This document shows, piece by piece, positions 22,796-34,697 of a stretch of 64,000 nt of DNA (positions are counted from its first letter, which is position 1; each line of letters opens with the position of its first letter). Under the pieces are notes generated by a model. It was not told where the DNA came from, made no database searches, and saw nothing but the letters and a program-made list of their open reading frames with translations. The stretch comes from Candidatus Hartigia pinicola (lineage in GTDB: Bacteria > Pseudomonadota > Gammaproteobacteria > Enterobacterales > Enterobacteriaceae). The position numbers and the translations under genes were made by a program. The stretch spans positions 434,001-498,000 of the forward strand of contig CP048208.1 in assembly GCA_020541205.1 (NCBI GenBank). The letters run 5' to 3'.

Positions 22796-23845
22796 TTATA
22801 AAATAATATTCTTGGGTAACATCTTTTCTATTGCTTTTATAACGTCAGATGCAGGTATAATAGAAAGATATCTTTTAGTTCTATCTAGTTTGTTTCTTGC
22901 GGGAACTGGTTGATAATCGCCTGACCAAAATTGCACTACGTTTTTACTCCATGGCCGCCAAGCAATATGATTAGTTGCACCAAATAAGCAGATAATTGGA
23001 GTGTTTACAGCAGCCGCTATATGAATGGGTGCAGAATCAACACCGATAAATAATACAGCATGTGCAATCAAAGCGCCTAATTCAGGGAAAGATGTTTTAC
23101 CTGCCAATTTAATGATTGGTTTCATTTTGCAATGTGACACAATATGATTAATAATATTAATATCTGCTTTGCATGGGCTCGATGTTAAAACTACTTTATA
23201 TCCTCTGGAACTTAAAGAATCAATAACTTGAGAAAATTTCTTGTCATCCCAACATTTAAAAAATTGTCGTGCTGTTGGTTGTATTACGACGTAGTTACTA
23301 CGAATACCTAACAGAAAAAGTTTTTTTTTAATAGTTTCCCAATCTTGTTTACGATAAGACATTGTTGTTTTATTATATATTTTAGTTAAGCCTAACGGGT
23401 TCAGGATTGATAAGTTCTTTGTAACAATATTTTCACCTTGCGCAAGCACTAAATGAGTAAAACTATTATTCCAATATTTAGATTTTCTACCATAAATCAA
23501 CTGACTTAGTTTTACTGGTGCAGAAATACTTCTAACAAGAATTGCAATTATCCATTGATCGGTAAGGTTTACTACTAAATCATATGTATTACGACGTAGT
23601 TTAAGTAATAAACTGAGAAAATTGTATATTTTACTAAACCCGTGATTTTTTTTATTTTTTATTCCATACAAAGCATGAATATCACTATTGACAGATAAAA
23701 TAGGCATTGTATCTTGATAAAGTAACACATCAATTTCAGCATTTGGATAGTTTTGCTTTAATGTACTTATGACTGGTGTAGTTAGAAGCATATCTCCATG
23801 GAATCGCATCTTGATAATAAGAATTTTTGTAAACTGTTTTTTCAC
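22796..23845 (-). CDS. waaQ: LPS core heptosyltransferase III
   Basis: WaaQ adds the branching heptose III to heptose II of the inner core, using ADP-heptose. ILIIKMRFHGDMLLTTPV at the N-terminus, NLTDQW, VIQPTARQFFKCW and the donor site GVDSAPIHIAAAVNTPIICLFGA are intact and match E. coli WaaQ. I chose GTG at 23845 (349 residues) because GAG lies 6 nt upstream and the resulting N-terminus (MKKQFTKILIIK) has the family length. The frame stays open to a TTG at 23899, but that extension would run into the arm of a long inverted repeat. It is separated from the downstream glycosyltransferase by 1.2 kb of non-coding DNA. Confidence 0.93.
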   Translation of the reverse strand: MKKQFTKILIIKMRFHGDMLLTTPVISTLKQNYPNAEIDVLLYQDTMPILSVNSDIHALYGIKNKKNHGFSKIYNFLSLLLKLRRNTYDLVVNLTDQWIIAILVRSISAPVKLSQLIYGRKSKYWNNSFTHLVLAQGENIVTKNLSILNPLGLTKIYNKTTMSYRKQDWETIKKKLFLLGIRSNYVVIQPTARQFFKCWDDKKFSQVIDSLSSRGYKVVLTSSPCKADINIINHIVSHCKMKPIIKLAGKTSFPELGALIAHAVLFIGVDSAPIHIAAAVNTPIICLFGATNHIAWRPWSKNVVQFWSGDYQPVPARNKLDRTKRYLSIIPASDVIKAIEKMLPKNIIL

Positions 23846-23889
23846 GACATACTCTTTATTATGTTTATATCTTATAAAAATTTGAGTAC

Positions 23890-23940
23890 ATCTATACAAT
23901 AATCTAATCTCTCTGAGAGAGATTAGATTATTGTATAGAT
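23890..23940. repeat. Perfect 24-bp inverted repeat, 3-nt loop
   Basis: Arms at 23890-23913 and 23917-23940 are perfectly complementary over 24 bp around the loop TGA. It lies between rpmG and waaQ. As minus-strand RNA it could form a very stable hairpin, with TTTTT starting about 9 nt beyond, so it may act as an rpmG terminator or as an element in the waaQ leader. Confidence 0.8.
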
Positions 23941-24119
23941 CAAATAATAAAATCTATTAATAAAGATATTAACTAGAAGTTATAACTGGATGTACACAAA
24001 CTAAATATAAGTTTTTAAAAATGTGATGTTGTTGATTTAACGAATAATAAATATTTCTTACTTTAAAAATAATCGAGAGAATATTTAAAATTTATTTATA
24101 AAAATATTTTTATTTTAGG

Positions 24120-24147
24120 GTAAAATCCTGATGATTCTGGGTTTTAC
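24120..24147 (-). terminator. Weak hairpin after rpmG
   Basis: Arms GTAAAATCC (24120-24128) and GGGTTTTAC (24139-24147) pair over 9 bp with one mismatch on the minus strand, 12 nt beyond the rpmG stop. There is no clean T-run close by, so termination here may be partial. Confidence 0.4.
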
Positions 24148-24159
24148 AGAAAATGTAAA

Positions 24160-24327
24160 TTACTTAATTTTTGTTTCTCTATAAATGACATATTTTCTCA
24201 AAACTGGATCAAATTTTTTTAATTCTAATTTTTCTGACATGTTACGCTTGTTTTTCGTAGTGGTGTAGAAGTGACCGGTAGATTCAGAAGAAAGAAGTTT
24301 AATTTTTTCGCGCATACCTTTAGCCAT
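24160..24327 (-). CDS. rpmG: 50S ribosomal protein L33
   Basis: L33 is a small protein near the ribosomal E site. This short gene gives 55 residues, the same length as in E. coli. It starts [15 protein letters not shown], with [10 protein letters not shown] in the middle and [22 protein letters not shown] at the end. The start ATG lies one nucleotide past the rpmB stop, and the AAGGAG ribosome-binding site is formed by the last codons of rpmB, so translation of the two is probably coupled. As in many proteobacterial L33 forms there is no zinc-binding CxxC pair. Confidence 0.96.
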   Translation of the reverse strand: MAKGMREKIKLLSSESTGHFYTTTKNKRNMSEKLELKKFDPVLRKYVIYRETKIK

Positions 24328-24328
24328 T

Positions 24329-24577
24329 TTAAAGCTCCTTCGTGTTTCTTTTTATACGGGTATATAGTTCAGAAAGAACTATGTCAATACCTTTTTTATC
24401 GATAATACGCATACCTTTAGCAGATATACGCAATGTTATAAAACGTTTCTCAGACTCAATCCAGAAACGATGAGAGTGGAGATTTGGAAAAAAACGACGT
24501 TTAGTTGCATTACATGCATGTGAACGGTTATTACCACTCATAGGACGCTTTCCAGTAACTTGGCAGACTCGTGACAT
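24329..24577 (-). CDS. rpmB: 50S ribosomal protein L28
   Basis: L28 binds 23S rRNA near the tRNA exit region. [20 protein letters not shown] opens the protein, followed by [14 protein letters not shown] and [15 protein letters not shown]; all match E. coli. The product is 82 residues, not 78: the usual end (RARGEKY) is replaced by [11 protein letters not shown], so the frame runs to within one base of the rpmG start and through the rpmG ribosome-binding site. This looks like a small indel near the 3' end that moved the stop codon. GGAG lies 7 nt before the ATG. Confidence 0.96.
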   Translation of the reverse strand: MSRVCQVTGKRPMSGNNRSHACNATKRRFFPNLHSHRFWIESEKRFITLRISAKGMRIIDKKGIDIVLSELYTRIKRNTKEL

Positions 24578-26628
24578 ATTTGTTCTCCAAAAATCTAATC
24601 ATCTCGAGTGTATATTATAAGCATGTTACTGTATCAGGGTTTGGAGTTTATCTTTTGGAAATCTTATCTACTAAAAGATTAGCAGTATTTTAGTAAAACA
24701 CTTGTTACGATAAGTATTTCTTATTAAGAATAAGATCTTGTAAAGTGATTTAGTCTATGCTTTTAATAGCTGTACTCAAGAGATATGTAAAAGATCATTT
24801 TAGTTAATGTAATTATTTTATAACTCTTCTCTTGCAAAGAATCAAATATAATATTTATTTTAAGTATATAAGGACTGAGTAATTAGACTTTATTAAGTAT
24901 TACCTATTTATAATACCTTACTTCTTTCTGAAGAACCTAGTAATTAATATAATATAATCAAACGATACTTGCATTAATCTTCATAGTAAAATAAATAATT
25001 TTTATTAGATAAATATTTACATGATCACTACTTCTTAGGTAGTGATTTGTGATAAAATATATTAGTCTTGAGTCTTTCATCTAATAAAATACTAGATTTA
25101 TTAATCATTAAGTAATCGTATTATTAATAAATATTACTTGATATTATATGTTTATATAAAACGATTTTATACAAATAAAATAGTTAAGCAATTAATAAAT
25201 TAAAATTGTGTAAAACTTCTAAAATTTATTTTTATATAATATTTTTTATTAAAGACTGAGGTTAAAATAAAAGTGAAATATAGAAAATAAATTACTGAAA
25301 TCACCGATTAAATTATTAAAAATTGATTCTTTTAGTTTTCCTATATATGACGTGCATAACTTTATATCGTTTTATACAGTGATAGCACATATTAACATTT
25401 TTTTAGTTTTAATGATTTTGAAATTCTTTTATGACATTTTGAGATTATTCTTTTCATTTTTTATAAAACAACATCAACAGCACCCATTATATAACAATAA
25501 CTAACTTATATAGTAGTGCGAAAAAGTAAATTATATATTTGTGATTCTCCTAAATATTATTGATATTTGATTTTACTATGGATAGTAAAAAATGAAAAGT
25601 ATCATGAAATGCATATTTCTTGTGATTGATACTAGTATTGCTGTTTTGTAAGATTTTCAACCTAATTAGATTAGTGTAAATGATGAGTGCTATTTTATAT
25701 TGTAATAATTAAAGCAGAATATAATATGTATGTTTCATATTGTAAATATTGAGATTTGTTTTATCGGATAATTGTTTAGATTAGGCAAAAGGAATATTAT
25801 GAATATTCAATTCGTAAAACAAATCAGTATTTTTTATTGCAAAGATAGTTGCTATATTTAATTTTCACGAATTACTATTCGTATAAAAAAATTTACTAAC
25901 AACTGTTTTCTCGCATGACGAGAAGTTGTAGTAATTTTAATGAATGTAAAAATCTAGAAAAACAATTATATTATATAAGTTGATCAAAGTAAAATGATAT
26001 TAATATATATAATCGAGGCATTAAATAATGATCATTAAATATATACAGATGCTGAAATTAGTTATATAAATAATCTATTATATATAGTACATTTTGTATA
26101 TAATGTACTTAATTTTATATATTGTAGTAGTGACTACAGATGAAAAATAAAAGAATTTTTGATTGAAAAATTAGTAGGTCAGAGAGGTGATTATGTTAAA
26201 CTTATTGCTAGATTTGTCAATGTAACATTATATCTTTACAGTGTATGTATTGTTCTAGTTAGCATATTTAATACGCATAAGAAATTTATCAAATAATTAT
26301 ATAGAAAAATATCTTTATTAATTAAACTTTTATTTAAAAATTATTAAGAAACCTATATATTTTTGTTAGTGTATTTAATTGATTGTATTGTCGATTTTTA
26401 TGTTATTGAGTTTTTAGATGAATTTAAAGTGTTTAGAATGTTTTGTTAAAATGTTAATATACAACAGCTGAACGTGATTTATTTGATGATGCTTCTATGT
26501 ATTAATAATGATTTTAATAGTTATAAAATAGATTATGTTTTAGTATTTTTAGTAAGATTTATCTATTATATAGTAGTAAATTTTAATTAAGTGACTATTT
26601 ATTTATTGAGATACGTGAACTCAACATT
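24578..26628. other. 2-kb non-coding AT-rich stretch before dut
   Basis: In E. coli radC and coaBC (dfp) occupy this interval. No readable fragment of either was seen, and no other feature could be supported. Confidence 0.6.
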
Positions 26629-27084
26629 ATGAAAATTATTGACCTGAAAATTATTGATTCCCGTGTTGGCAATGTATTTCCTTTGCCAAAGTATGCTACT
26701 AATGGTTCTGCTGGTTTAGATTTGCGTGCTTGTATTGACACACCAATTAAGTTAATGCCAAATCAAACAGAACTTATTCCAACTGGGTTAGCTATTCATA
26801 TTTCTGATGCACAACTTACTGCAGTTATTTTACCTCGTTCAGGACTCGGGCATCAGCACGGTATTGTTCTTGGGAATCTTATTGGTTTAATTGACTCGGA
26901 TTATCAAGGTCAATTAATGGTATCTATTTGGAATAGAGGTGCTAACACTTTCACTATTACACCTAGTGAACGTATAGCTCAAATGGTGTTTGTTTCTATT
27001 ACACAGGTACAATTTAATATTGTAGATTATTTTGAATCTACTGAACGTGCAGAAGGTGGTTTTGGACATTCTGGATGTCAATAA
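26629..27084 (+). CDS. dut: Deoxyuridine 5'-triphosphate nucleotidohydrolase (dUTPase)
   Basis: Dut hydrolyses dUTP to dUMP and pyrophosphate, keeping uracil out of DNA and supplying the thymidylate precursor. The protein has 151 residues, exactly the E. coli length, and the five trimeric dUTPase motifs are intact: [25 protein letters not shown] with the catalytic Asp, ERIAQMVF, and the C-terminal GGFGHSG that closes over the active site. It stands alone between non-coding stretches; in E. coli it overlaps coaBC upstream and is followed by slmA, neither of which is visible. The ribosome-binding site is weak. Confidence 0.97.
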   Translation: MKIIDLKIIDSRVGNVFPLPKYATNGSAGLDLRACIDTPIKLMPNQTELIPTGLAIHISDAQLTAVILPRSGLGHQHGIVLGNLIGLIDSDYQGQLMVSIWNRGANTFTITPSERIAQMVFVSITQVQFNIVDYFESTERAEGGFGHSGCQ

Positions 27085-29059
27085 ATATTAAAAAATTAAG
27101 TTATATTTAATATTGCTAAGTTTTCTCATTGAACTATATCTATATTTCTAATAATAGCATAAACATTGCATTAGTAAATAAACTGCAAATATATAATATA
27201 TAATTATAAAATTTTCCACTGTAAGTAGTGGTTAATAAATACATAGGTTTTATAATGTCATTTATATCATATAGATTTTTTGCTTTTAAAATTTTTATAG
27301 AAAGAACTTTTTCCTAAGATTATAGTCTATGTAAATTATTTGACTATTTACTTCATTGTATCTCTTTTGTGTTGTAGATTTTTTATGTACTGAAGGTAAT
27401 AACTTAAGTATTTTTTGTGCTTTTAGCAGGATCATTATTACATATACTAATACAGCTATAAAAATGTAACCGGCCAATGTAATCAGTTATAAAAATATTA
27501 TTATTACTTGTGTAAATCCTAGAAACTCAATTAATAGACAACACATTAAAATCATAATATTTATAATAAAAGACTAGCCTATTAAAGGCTGTGTCTTATA
27601 GTTTTTTAAAATTAACTAAAACTCTTAATAGCTTAATAAGTTTATTAAAACAGATTAATTTTATCTGATCTGATAAAAAGATTAGGATGGTAAATGAGTT
27701 GAAAAATATTTAAACAAATTTATTTTTATTTTTTAGAAAAAAATAAATGCATATTTTCGATAGTTAAGATGTATGAAATGTTTGTGTATGATTGTAGATC
27801 GTTAAAAATTATTGTTAATAAAAAATGTTTTCTAGGGATTTTCTTAATAAGTATTACTATATGCGACTATTGTAAATTTTGAAAAGTATAATTGATAGAA
27901 TAGAGTCAAAGTGACTGAAAATAGGTATTAAAAAATGTAATAGTAGGTTTATGTTATCAGTAGTGGCACCTTTGACATAATTATCATGATTATTGCTACG
28001 AACATAGTGTGAAGAATACAGACAGAAATGCTTATATTACTGTATATACTAAAATGTAACTCTATAAAATAGCAATAATTATAAAAAATGTTAGAGATAG
28101 AAAGCACGTATTTTACAACTCATCTACAGTATAAAAATTTTATAATTCAATGTCTTATTATTTTTTTGATGAAATAGATAAAATATTTTTAGACAATGAG
28201 TATTATCTTTTAAGTAAAATTATTAAGATAGTGCAATATAATTAGCTCTATATTGTAATGTAATCCTACAACGTTTTATTATTGCACACACATTAAACTA
28301 GTATTATAATGTTTGGCAATATGAATGCACTATAAAAGATATTTAAATACTGTGTTTTCTATTATGTAATTTAGTATGCATGTTATTATTATTAACTTAG
28401 TATTGAGTTATTTTGTGTGTTTAGAGATTATTTCTAGTAATAGTCCTCAGAACTATATCGAAAGTAACAATCTCGCTGATTATACCTTATTTATTTAGAC
28501 GTATAAGTGCAATTTATTGCATTGAGTAATACAATCATAACTTTAGTCTGAGATGTATTGCATGTTGTCTCATAAATTAAACATTTTGTTATCTTACGCT
28601 CACTGAAAAAAGAAATTAAAGTTGCGTTACAGTTGCATCGATTATTTTTTTATAGATACATTGATTATTATTTTAGCGCTAAAATAGTTAATTAATTTTC
28701 TTAAACACTGTTAAAATGCAATAGAAATATTTTTATTTCATTTGGTTTATTATGCATTGAACGCATAATAATTTTATTATAGATATATAAAATACTGAGA
28801 AGAGTATAAATAGAAAATATAAAAATAATACATATATATTGACTATATACATGTTTTTGAGTATAAATTATTATTGAGATTGTCATAGTAAGTATAATTT
28901 TTTTCTGGTACTGAAACGAGCATGCAGTTTAAACCACGAGTTACTATAACTACATAAAAATTAGGAGTTGTATATAAATACATTAGTATTTTAAAAATTG
29001 TTTATGTTATTATATGATAATTATTTATACGTATTTTGATTTTATTTAATATGAGTTCT

Positions 29060-29108
29060 ATTAATCATTAATCATTAATCATTAATCATTAATCATTAAT
29101 CATTAATC
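29060..29108. repeat. Tandem heptamer ATTAATC x7
   Basis: Seven consecutive perfect copies of ATTAATC occur in non-coding DNA. The period is 7, so any frame through it would shift with copy number, but no gene overlaps it. It probably arose by replication slippage. Confidence 0.95.
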
Positions 29109-29819
29109 AGTTATAAATGAAGACTACGTTTGATAATATGTTAAAAAACGCTAATAGTTATTTGCATTTTTATATTTAGAATAATTATTATTATATATTA
29201 ATGTATATTACATAATACGTTATTTATCATTGATTTCTATCATAATTGCATGGAAAATTTTCATATTACTTTTTGTTAAAAAACTTAACTTATATCTCAT
29301 GCAGAAGCGATTTCTTTGCTTTCTTAGAGACAATTTTAAGTAATATAACTAAAGATGTATGATAAAACTGATGCTCAATCATTGTAAAAGTCATTTTTTT
29401 GCATAAATTGTATGATTTTCGTAAAATTAATTAAGTAAATCTTCAGGTAATAAGAATAGCGTTTTTTGATTTAATCACTACAAACTTTACATCAGAAAAT
29501 TATACAAAATGAAGCTGTATCGAGTATATAGCCTAGCTTACTATAAAAAGTCATTTGTTAAATTAAGGTAAATATAGAAATTGTCAGTATACAACGGATA
29601 CTAAATAAATTGTTTTGAGCATGAATATTATGGGAAATATGAAGGAAAATTTTTATTAGAAATATTTTTAGATACAGATCGCCTAGCCTAAGTAAATTGA
29701 AAAATCTAGAAGTGAATTGTCTGATCTACTCATTAATACTGTCCTATGTGCTATTAATGTGCTATCTGCAAGCAATGTATAAATACGATATGTATTTTCA
29801 TACTCTTTACTTACATCGC

Positions 29820-29871
29820 ATTTTTGACATGTATAAATAATAAATGTTAATTATTTATACATGTCAAAAAT
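29820..29871. repeat. Long inverted repeat, terminator-like, no adjacent gene
   Basis: Arms 29820-29840 and 29851-29871 are perfectly complementary over 21 bp (22 bp with one more pair inward), around a short AT loop. A run of five Ts opens the left arm and five As close the right arm. It lies about 525 nt before ackA with no gene on either side, so it may be the leftover terminator of a lost gene. Confidence 0.75.
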
Positions 29872-30395
29872 ATTCTTTAACAAAAAATCGATTATTTTAA
29901 TTAGAGTAACTCATTAAATGAGCATTTTATACAATATTAATAAATAATATAATTCTTATGATGTTAATCAATAAAGTATGTTATTTTTAAAAAGAATTTA
30001 ATATATGAATATTTAGTAAGATTTTTCTATTTAGTCATTTTGTATAATTTTGATATTCAGTATACTGATGCGTCTAACTAGTACATCGTTACTTTAAAAA
30101 ACAGGGTGAAGTATTTTAATCAGTTTATAACATTAGGATAGGTTAATTTTATTTATTATTTTAATATCAATCATTAAATGTTTAAATTTTATAAATATAC
30201 TTGTATTTGAATGGATAAAATTTTTTAAAATATTAAATATCTTATTGATGTTTAATATTTCCACTAATTGATGAAATCAATCATGCGATGTTAGATGTTA
30301 AATGTAGTAAGTTTTAGTCGCTCATTGTTTTATAATATTTTTATATAATCTTGCAATTAAATGTGTCATAATAACAATTAACGATAGGTATTGCC

Positions 30396-31598
30396 ATGTC
30401 AAACAAGCTGGTACTGGTTTTAAACTATGGTAGTTCATCACTGAAATTTGCCATCATTGATCCAACTAATGGAAATGAATATTTATCTGGTCTTTCTGAA
30501 TGCTTTAATCTTCCTGAAGCCCGTATAAAATGGAAAATAGACGGTAATAAATATGAAGTGCCCTTAGGGGCAAAAACTGCACATAGTGCAGCACTCAATT
30601 TCGTTGTTACTACTATTCTTGCGAAAAAACCAGAATTGTCTGAAAAAATAGTCTCAATTGGTCATCGAATTGTTCATGGTGGTGAAAAATTTACTTCATC
30701 TGTTCTAATCAATGATAATGTTATAAAAGGGATTGAAATAGCAATCCCATTTGCACCCTTGCACAATCCAGCACAATTGATTGGTATTAAAGAAGCTAAA
30801 AAATTGTTTCCACATTTAGTTGATAAAAACGTTGCAGTATTTGACACTGCATTTCACCAAACTATGCCAGAAAAATCTTATCTTTATGCACTTCCATATG
30901 AACTATATAAAAATCACGGAATCCGGCGTTATGGGGCTCATGGTAGTAGCCATTTTTATGTTTCTCGTGAAGCAGCTAAAAAATTAAACAAACCTCTTGA
31001 AGAACTTAATGCTATTAGTTGTCACTTAGGTAATGGTGGTTCAGTGACTGCTATTGTCAATGGGAAAAGCGTTGATACTTCTATGGGTTTAACGCCATTA
31101 GAAGGTATAGTTATGGGAACTCGAAGTGGTGATATTGATCCTGCAATTGTTTTTTATTTACATAATACTTTAAATATGAGCATAGAAAACATTAATAAAA
31201 TGATGACTCAAGAGTCTGGTCTTTTGGGTTTAACTGGTGTGACTAGTGATTGCCGTTATATTGAAAATAATTATGATACTAAAGATGAAGCTAAGCGTGC
31301 AATGGATATTTTTTGTCACCGCTTAGCAAAATACGTTAGTGGATACAGTTCGCTGATGGAAGGTCGTCTTGACGCACTTATCTTTACTGGTGGTATTGGT
31401 GAAAACTCCGCTCATGTGCGTAAACTTACATTAAAACAATTAGTTCTTCTTGGTTTTATATGTGATGATCAACGTAACTTGTCCGCACGTTTTGGAAAAG
31501 AGGGTCTAATCACCACTGATCATAGTCGTCCTGCTCTTGTTATCCCAACAAATGAAGAGTTGGTGATTGCTCAAGATTCTGCTCGTTTAACTATATAA
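30396..31598 (+). CDS. ackA: Acetate kinase
   Basis: AckA interconverts acetyl phosphate plus ADP with acetate plus ATP. The protein has 400 residues, as in E. coli. N-terminal [13 protein letters not shown] has the ASKHA phosphate loop (Cys of E. coli replaced by Tyr, Asn7 kept). [19 protein letters not shown] with the catalytic Asp, [17 protein letters not shown] and FTGGIGEN are all intact. pta follows after 84 nt, the usual operon order. Together they make ATP from acetyl-CoA and set the acetyl-phosphate level, which in E. coli can phosphorylate response regulators such as OmpR, also encoded in this window. Confidence 0.97.
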   Translation: MSNKLVLVLNYGSSSLKFAIIDPTNGNEYLSGLSECFNLPEARIKWKIDGNKYEVPLGAKTAHSAALNFVVTTILAKKPELSEKIVSIGHRIVHGGEKFTSSVLINDNVIKGIEIAIPFAPLHNPAQLIGIKEAKKLFPHLVDKNVAVFDTAFHQTMPEKSYLYALPYELYKNHGIRRYGAHGSSHFYVSREAAKKLNKPLEELNAISCHLGNGGSVTAIVNGKSVDTSMGLTPLEGIVMGTRSGDIDPAIVFYLHNTLNMSIENINKMMTQESGLLGLTGVTSDCRYIENNYDTKDEAKRAMDIFCHRLAKYVSGYSSLMEGRLDALIFTGGIGENSAHVRKLTLKQLVLLGFICDDQRNLSARFGKEGLITTDHSRPALVIPTNEELVIAQDSARLTI

Positions 31599-31682
31599 GG
31601 TATTTCAATCACGGCTAAAAAATAACACTGCTGTATTTTTTGATACCGTTTTATCATAGAATAACCGATAAAAGAGGTTTTC

Positions 31683-33854
31683 GTGTCTCGAACAATTCTA
31701 TTAATTCCTACCGGTACTAGTGTTGGGCTTACTAGTATCAGCTTTGGCATCGTCCGTGCAATGGAACAAAACAGTGTTCAACTAAGCGTTTTTAAACCTA
31801 TCGCTCAGCCACGCATTTCCGGCAATAACGATCAGACTACTGCTATTTTACGATTTCACTCTAGCCTTACTACCATTGTAGAGCCATTAAAAATGGAATA
31901 TGTTGAGTCACTGTTGACTGCTTCACAAAAAGACGTGCTGATGGAAGAGATTGTTGCTCGTTATCACCAGCAAACTAAAAATGCTGAAGTAGTGCTAATC
32001 GAAGGTTTAGTTCCAACCTGTAAACACTCCTTTGCACAATCACTAAACTATGATATAGCTAAAACACTCGGTGCAGAAATTGTTTTTGTTACTGCTCCAG
32101 GAAATCGCAGTATTTCTCAAATGCATGAACGTCTTGAATTAGTGCGTAATGAATTTGGCGGGCCGCGTAACAAAAATATTGTTGGTGTTATTGTAAACAA
32201 AGTTAACGCACCTGTTGATGAACAAGGCAGAACACGCCCTGATTTATCTGAATTTTTTGATGATTCAACAAAAGTGATTGTATCCAATATTACTCCTAAA
32301 GATTTAGAGTGTTTGAACCTACCGGTTCTTGCGTCCATTCCTTGGAACTGTGACTTGATTGCAACGCGTGCTCTTGATATGGCAAAACACTTGAACGCTA
32401 TAATTATAAACAAAGGTGAAATTAAGACTCGACGCGTTAAATCTGTGATTTTTTGTTCACGAAGCATTTTAAATATGTTGCAGTATTTCCGTCCGGGTGC
32501 TCTTTTGGTAACTTCTGCAGATCGTCCTGATGTATTAGTGTCAGTATCTCTTGCTGCAATGAATGGTGTAGAAATTGGTGCATTGCTATTAACTGGAGGT
32601 TATAATATTGATGATCCTATTCGACAGCTATGTGAGCAAGCATTTTCAACAGGCTTACCAGTTTTTATGGTAAAAAGTAATACTTGGCAAACTTCGTTAA
32701 ACCTACAAAGTTTTAGTTTAGAAGTTCCTGCAGATGATCATGAGCGTATAGAAAAAATTCAAAATTATATAGCTAACTACATTAGCAAAACATGGATTGA
32801 ATCTTTGGTCTCTGACTCAGAACGCCCTCACTGTTTATCTCCACCAGCTTTTCGTTATCAATTAACTAAGCTAGCACGTAAAGCAAGTAAACGTATTATT
32901 CTACCAGAAGGTGATGAGCCACGTACAATTAAAGCAGCCTCCATCTGTGCTGAGCGTGGTATCGCAACCTGTGTTCTTTTAGGTAAACCAAAAGAAATCC
33001 TTCGTGTAGCTTCTATTCAAGGCATTGAACTAGGGTCTGGTGTTGAAATTCTAGATCCAATCAAAGTGTGTGAAGGCTATGTCGCTCGCTTGCTTGATTT
33101 ACGTAAGAATAAAGGGATGACTGAAATTATTGCTCGTGAACAACTTACAGACAGAGTGGTTTTAGGTACATTAATGTTAGAAAAAGGTGAAGTTGATGGA
33201 TTAGTTTCAGGTGCAGTGCATACTACGGCTCATACTATTCGTCCATCTCTTCAATTAATTAAGACTGCATCCGGTAGTTCTTTAGTCTCTTCTATCTTTT
33301 TTATGCTCTTACCTGAGCAAGTGTTTGTTTATGGTGATTGTGCCATAAATCCGGATCCAACTGCTGAGCAATTGTCTGAGATTGCCATCCAATCTGCTGA
33401 TTCTGCAAAAGCTTTTGGTATTGATCCACGTGTTGCAATGATTTCTTACTCAACAGGTAATTCTGGAGCAGGTAGTGATGTTGAAAAAGTTTGTGAAGCA
33501 ACTCGCTTAGCACAAGAAAAACGTCCTGATTTAATCATTGATGGTCCACTACAGTATGATGCTGCGGTGATGGCAGATGTAGCTAAATCAAAAGCATTAA
33601 ATTCACCTGTTGCAGGTAAAGCAACAGTATTTATTTTCCCAGATTTGAATACCGGTAACACCACTTATAAAGCAGTGCAACGTTCAGCGGATCTTGTTTC
33701 TATTGGTCCAATGCTACAAGGTATGCGAAAGCCTGTGAACGACTTATCTCGTGGTGCACTAGTAGACGATATTGTTTATACTGTTGCACTGACAGCTATT
33801 CAAGCTGCACAAAATGAAAAAAATAATGATAATGTTATTAATAATATTAAATGA
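31683..33854 (+). CDS. pta: Phosphate acetyltransferase
   Basis: Pta converts acetyl-CoA and phosphate to acetyl phosphate and CoA. This is the long enterobacterial form (723 residues; E. coli 714). It has an N-terminal P-loop-like domain ([13 protein letters not shown]), a central DRTGG-type regulatory domain, and a C-terminal catalytic domain from about residue 395 ([62 protein letters not shown]). The start is GTG at 31683, the start codon I recall for E. coli pta, giving [13 protein letters not shown]. It is co-directional with ackA. Confidence 0.97.
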   Translation: MSRTILLIPTGTSVGLTSISFGIVRAMEQNSVQLSVFKPIAQPRISGNNDQTTAILRFHSSLTTIVEPLKMEYVESLLTASQKDVLMEEIVARYHQQTKNAEVVLIEGLVPTCKHSFAQSLNYDIAKTLGAEIVFVTAPGNRSISQMHERLELVRNEFGGPRNKNIVGVIVNKVNAPVDEQGRTRPDLSEFFDDSTKVIVSNITPKDLECLNLPVLASIPWNCDLIATRALDMAKHLNAIIINKGEIKTRRVKSVIFCSRSILNMLQYFRPGALLVTSADRPDVLVSVSLAAMNGVEIGALLLTGGYNIDDPIRQLCEQAFSTGLPVFMVKSNTWQTSLNLQSFSLEVPADDHERIEKIQNYIANYISKTWIESLVSDSERPHCLSPPAFRYQLTKLARKASKRIILPEGDEPRTIKAASICAERGIATCVLLGKPKEILRVASIQGIELGSGVEILDPIKVCEGYVARLLDLRKNKGMTEIIAREQLTDRVVLGTLMLEKGEVDGLVSGAVHTTAHTIRPSLQLIKTASGSSLVSSIFFMLLPEQVFVYGDCAINPDPTAEQLSEIAIQSADSAKAFGIDPRVAMISYSTGNSGAGSDVEKVCEATRLAQEKRPDLIIDGPLQYDAAVMADVAKSKALNSPVAGKATVFIFPDLNTGNTTYKAVQRSADLVSIGPMLQGMRKPVNDLSRGALVDDIVYTVALTAIQAAQNEKNNDNVINNIK

Positions 33855-34697
33855 ATTGCAAATTAATGAGGCATCTTAATGAGTTAACTTATTTTATTTT
33901 GATTTCCTTAACTATTAGTTATTATCTAAATTTATTTTAATAAAAATCTTTTTTATATTTTTTTGGTATATTACAATTTTAAAATAGTCATGTGCTCGAT
34001 TACCTAGTAAGTATTACTCAATTAGATTATCGAACATTTATTTAAACTCTTGTGACTAATATTAGAGGTTCATGACCGTGATATGCACGTTAACTCTCAA
34101 ATAAGTACTATTGTAAGTGATTTTATTGTTAATATAGAAAAACATGATTTGAGTACTAAGGTTTTATAATAAATATTATAGTATTCTTCGAGTGTAATAA
34201 GTACTATAATTTGAGACTAGTTTTTGATCATGCACGAGATTGCATTCATTAAGCACTGATTTATCAAATAAATATTTTAATATTTTAAAAGCTTTTACGC
34301 TGAATATAAATTCAGTTATTGATATTAATTTTAAAAATATATCTTTCTATCACAACGTTAAAATTATAGTCTAAGTTGATAAAATATAAGTTTCAAGATT
34401 AATCAAAATATCTTAATATAAAATAAAAGTATATTTACAGTCAGACAATATAAAAAAGTTCTCATGCTTTTATTGAGCTCAGGATTATTTATTGCACTAT
34501 AATTATCACATTGAATATACAATTATATTTTATTATACTAAATGCATTGTGAATTTATTAAAATAAGCAATTATTATATTGTTGAAAGTACTGTTTGTTT
34601 TAATAGTTTGTAAAAATACAGATAATTATTTATGTAATTTTGATAAATTAGACAAAATAGACAATACAAATTTTAAATTTTATCAACATATTACAAA
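33855..34697. other. Non-coding gap between convergent pta and ugd
   Basis: No frame, RNA or clear terminator is recognised. Confidence 0.6.

Larger units (their letters stand above)
27085..30395. other. 3.3-kb non-coding AT-rich stretch
   Basis: No convincing gene is seen on either strand. It contains a heptamer tandem repeat at 29060-29108 and a long inverted repeat at 29820-29871, listed separately. Short open frames at 27295-27477 and 28701-28886 (both minus) are hydrophobic and show no recognisable family. Confidence 0.55.

Noticed and set aside
22659-22913. 84-residue plus-strand frame
   Set aside because: Its second half lies opposite the waaQ 3' end and the rest is low-complexity.
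27295-27477. 60-residue minus-strand frame with one possible membrane helix
   Set aside because: No ribosome-binding site, no recognised family, and of a length expected by chance in AT-rich DNA. It could be a remnant, but I cannot support it.
28701-28886. 61-residue minus-strand hydrophobic frame
   Set aside because: Low-complexity Ile/Tyr-rich sequence typical of translated AT-rich non-coding DNA.
29060-29108. Heptamer array as a CRISPR
   Set aside because: Unit length is 7 with no spacers and there are no cas genes; it is a simple tandem repeat.
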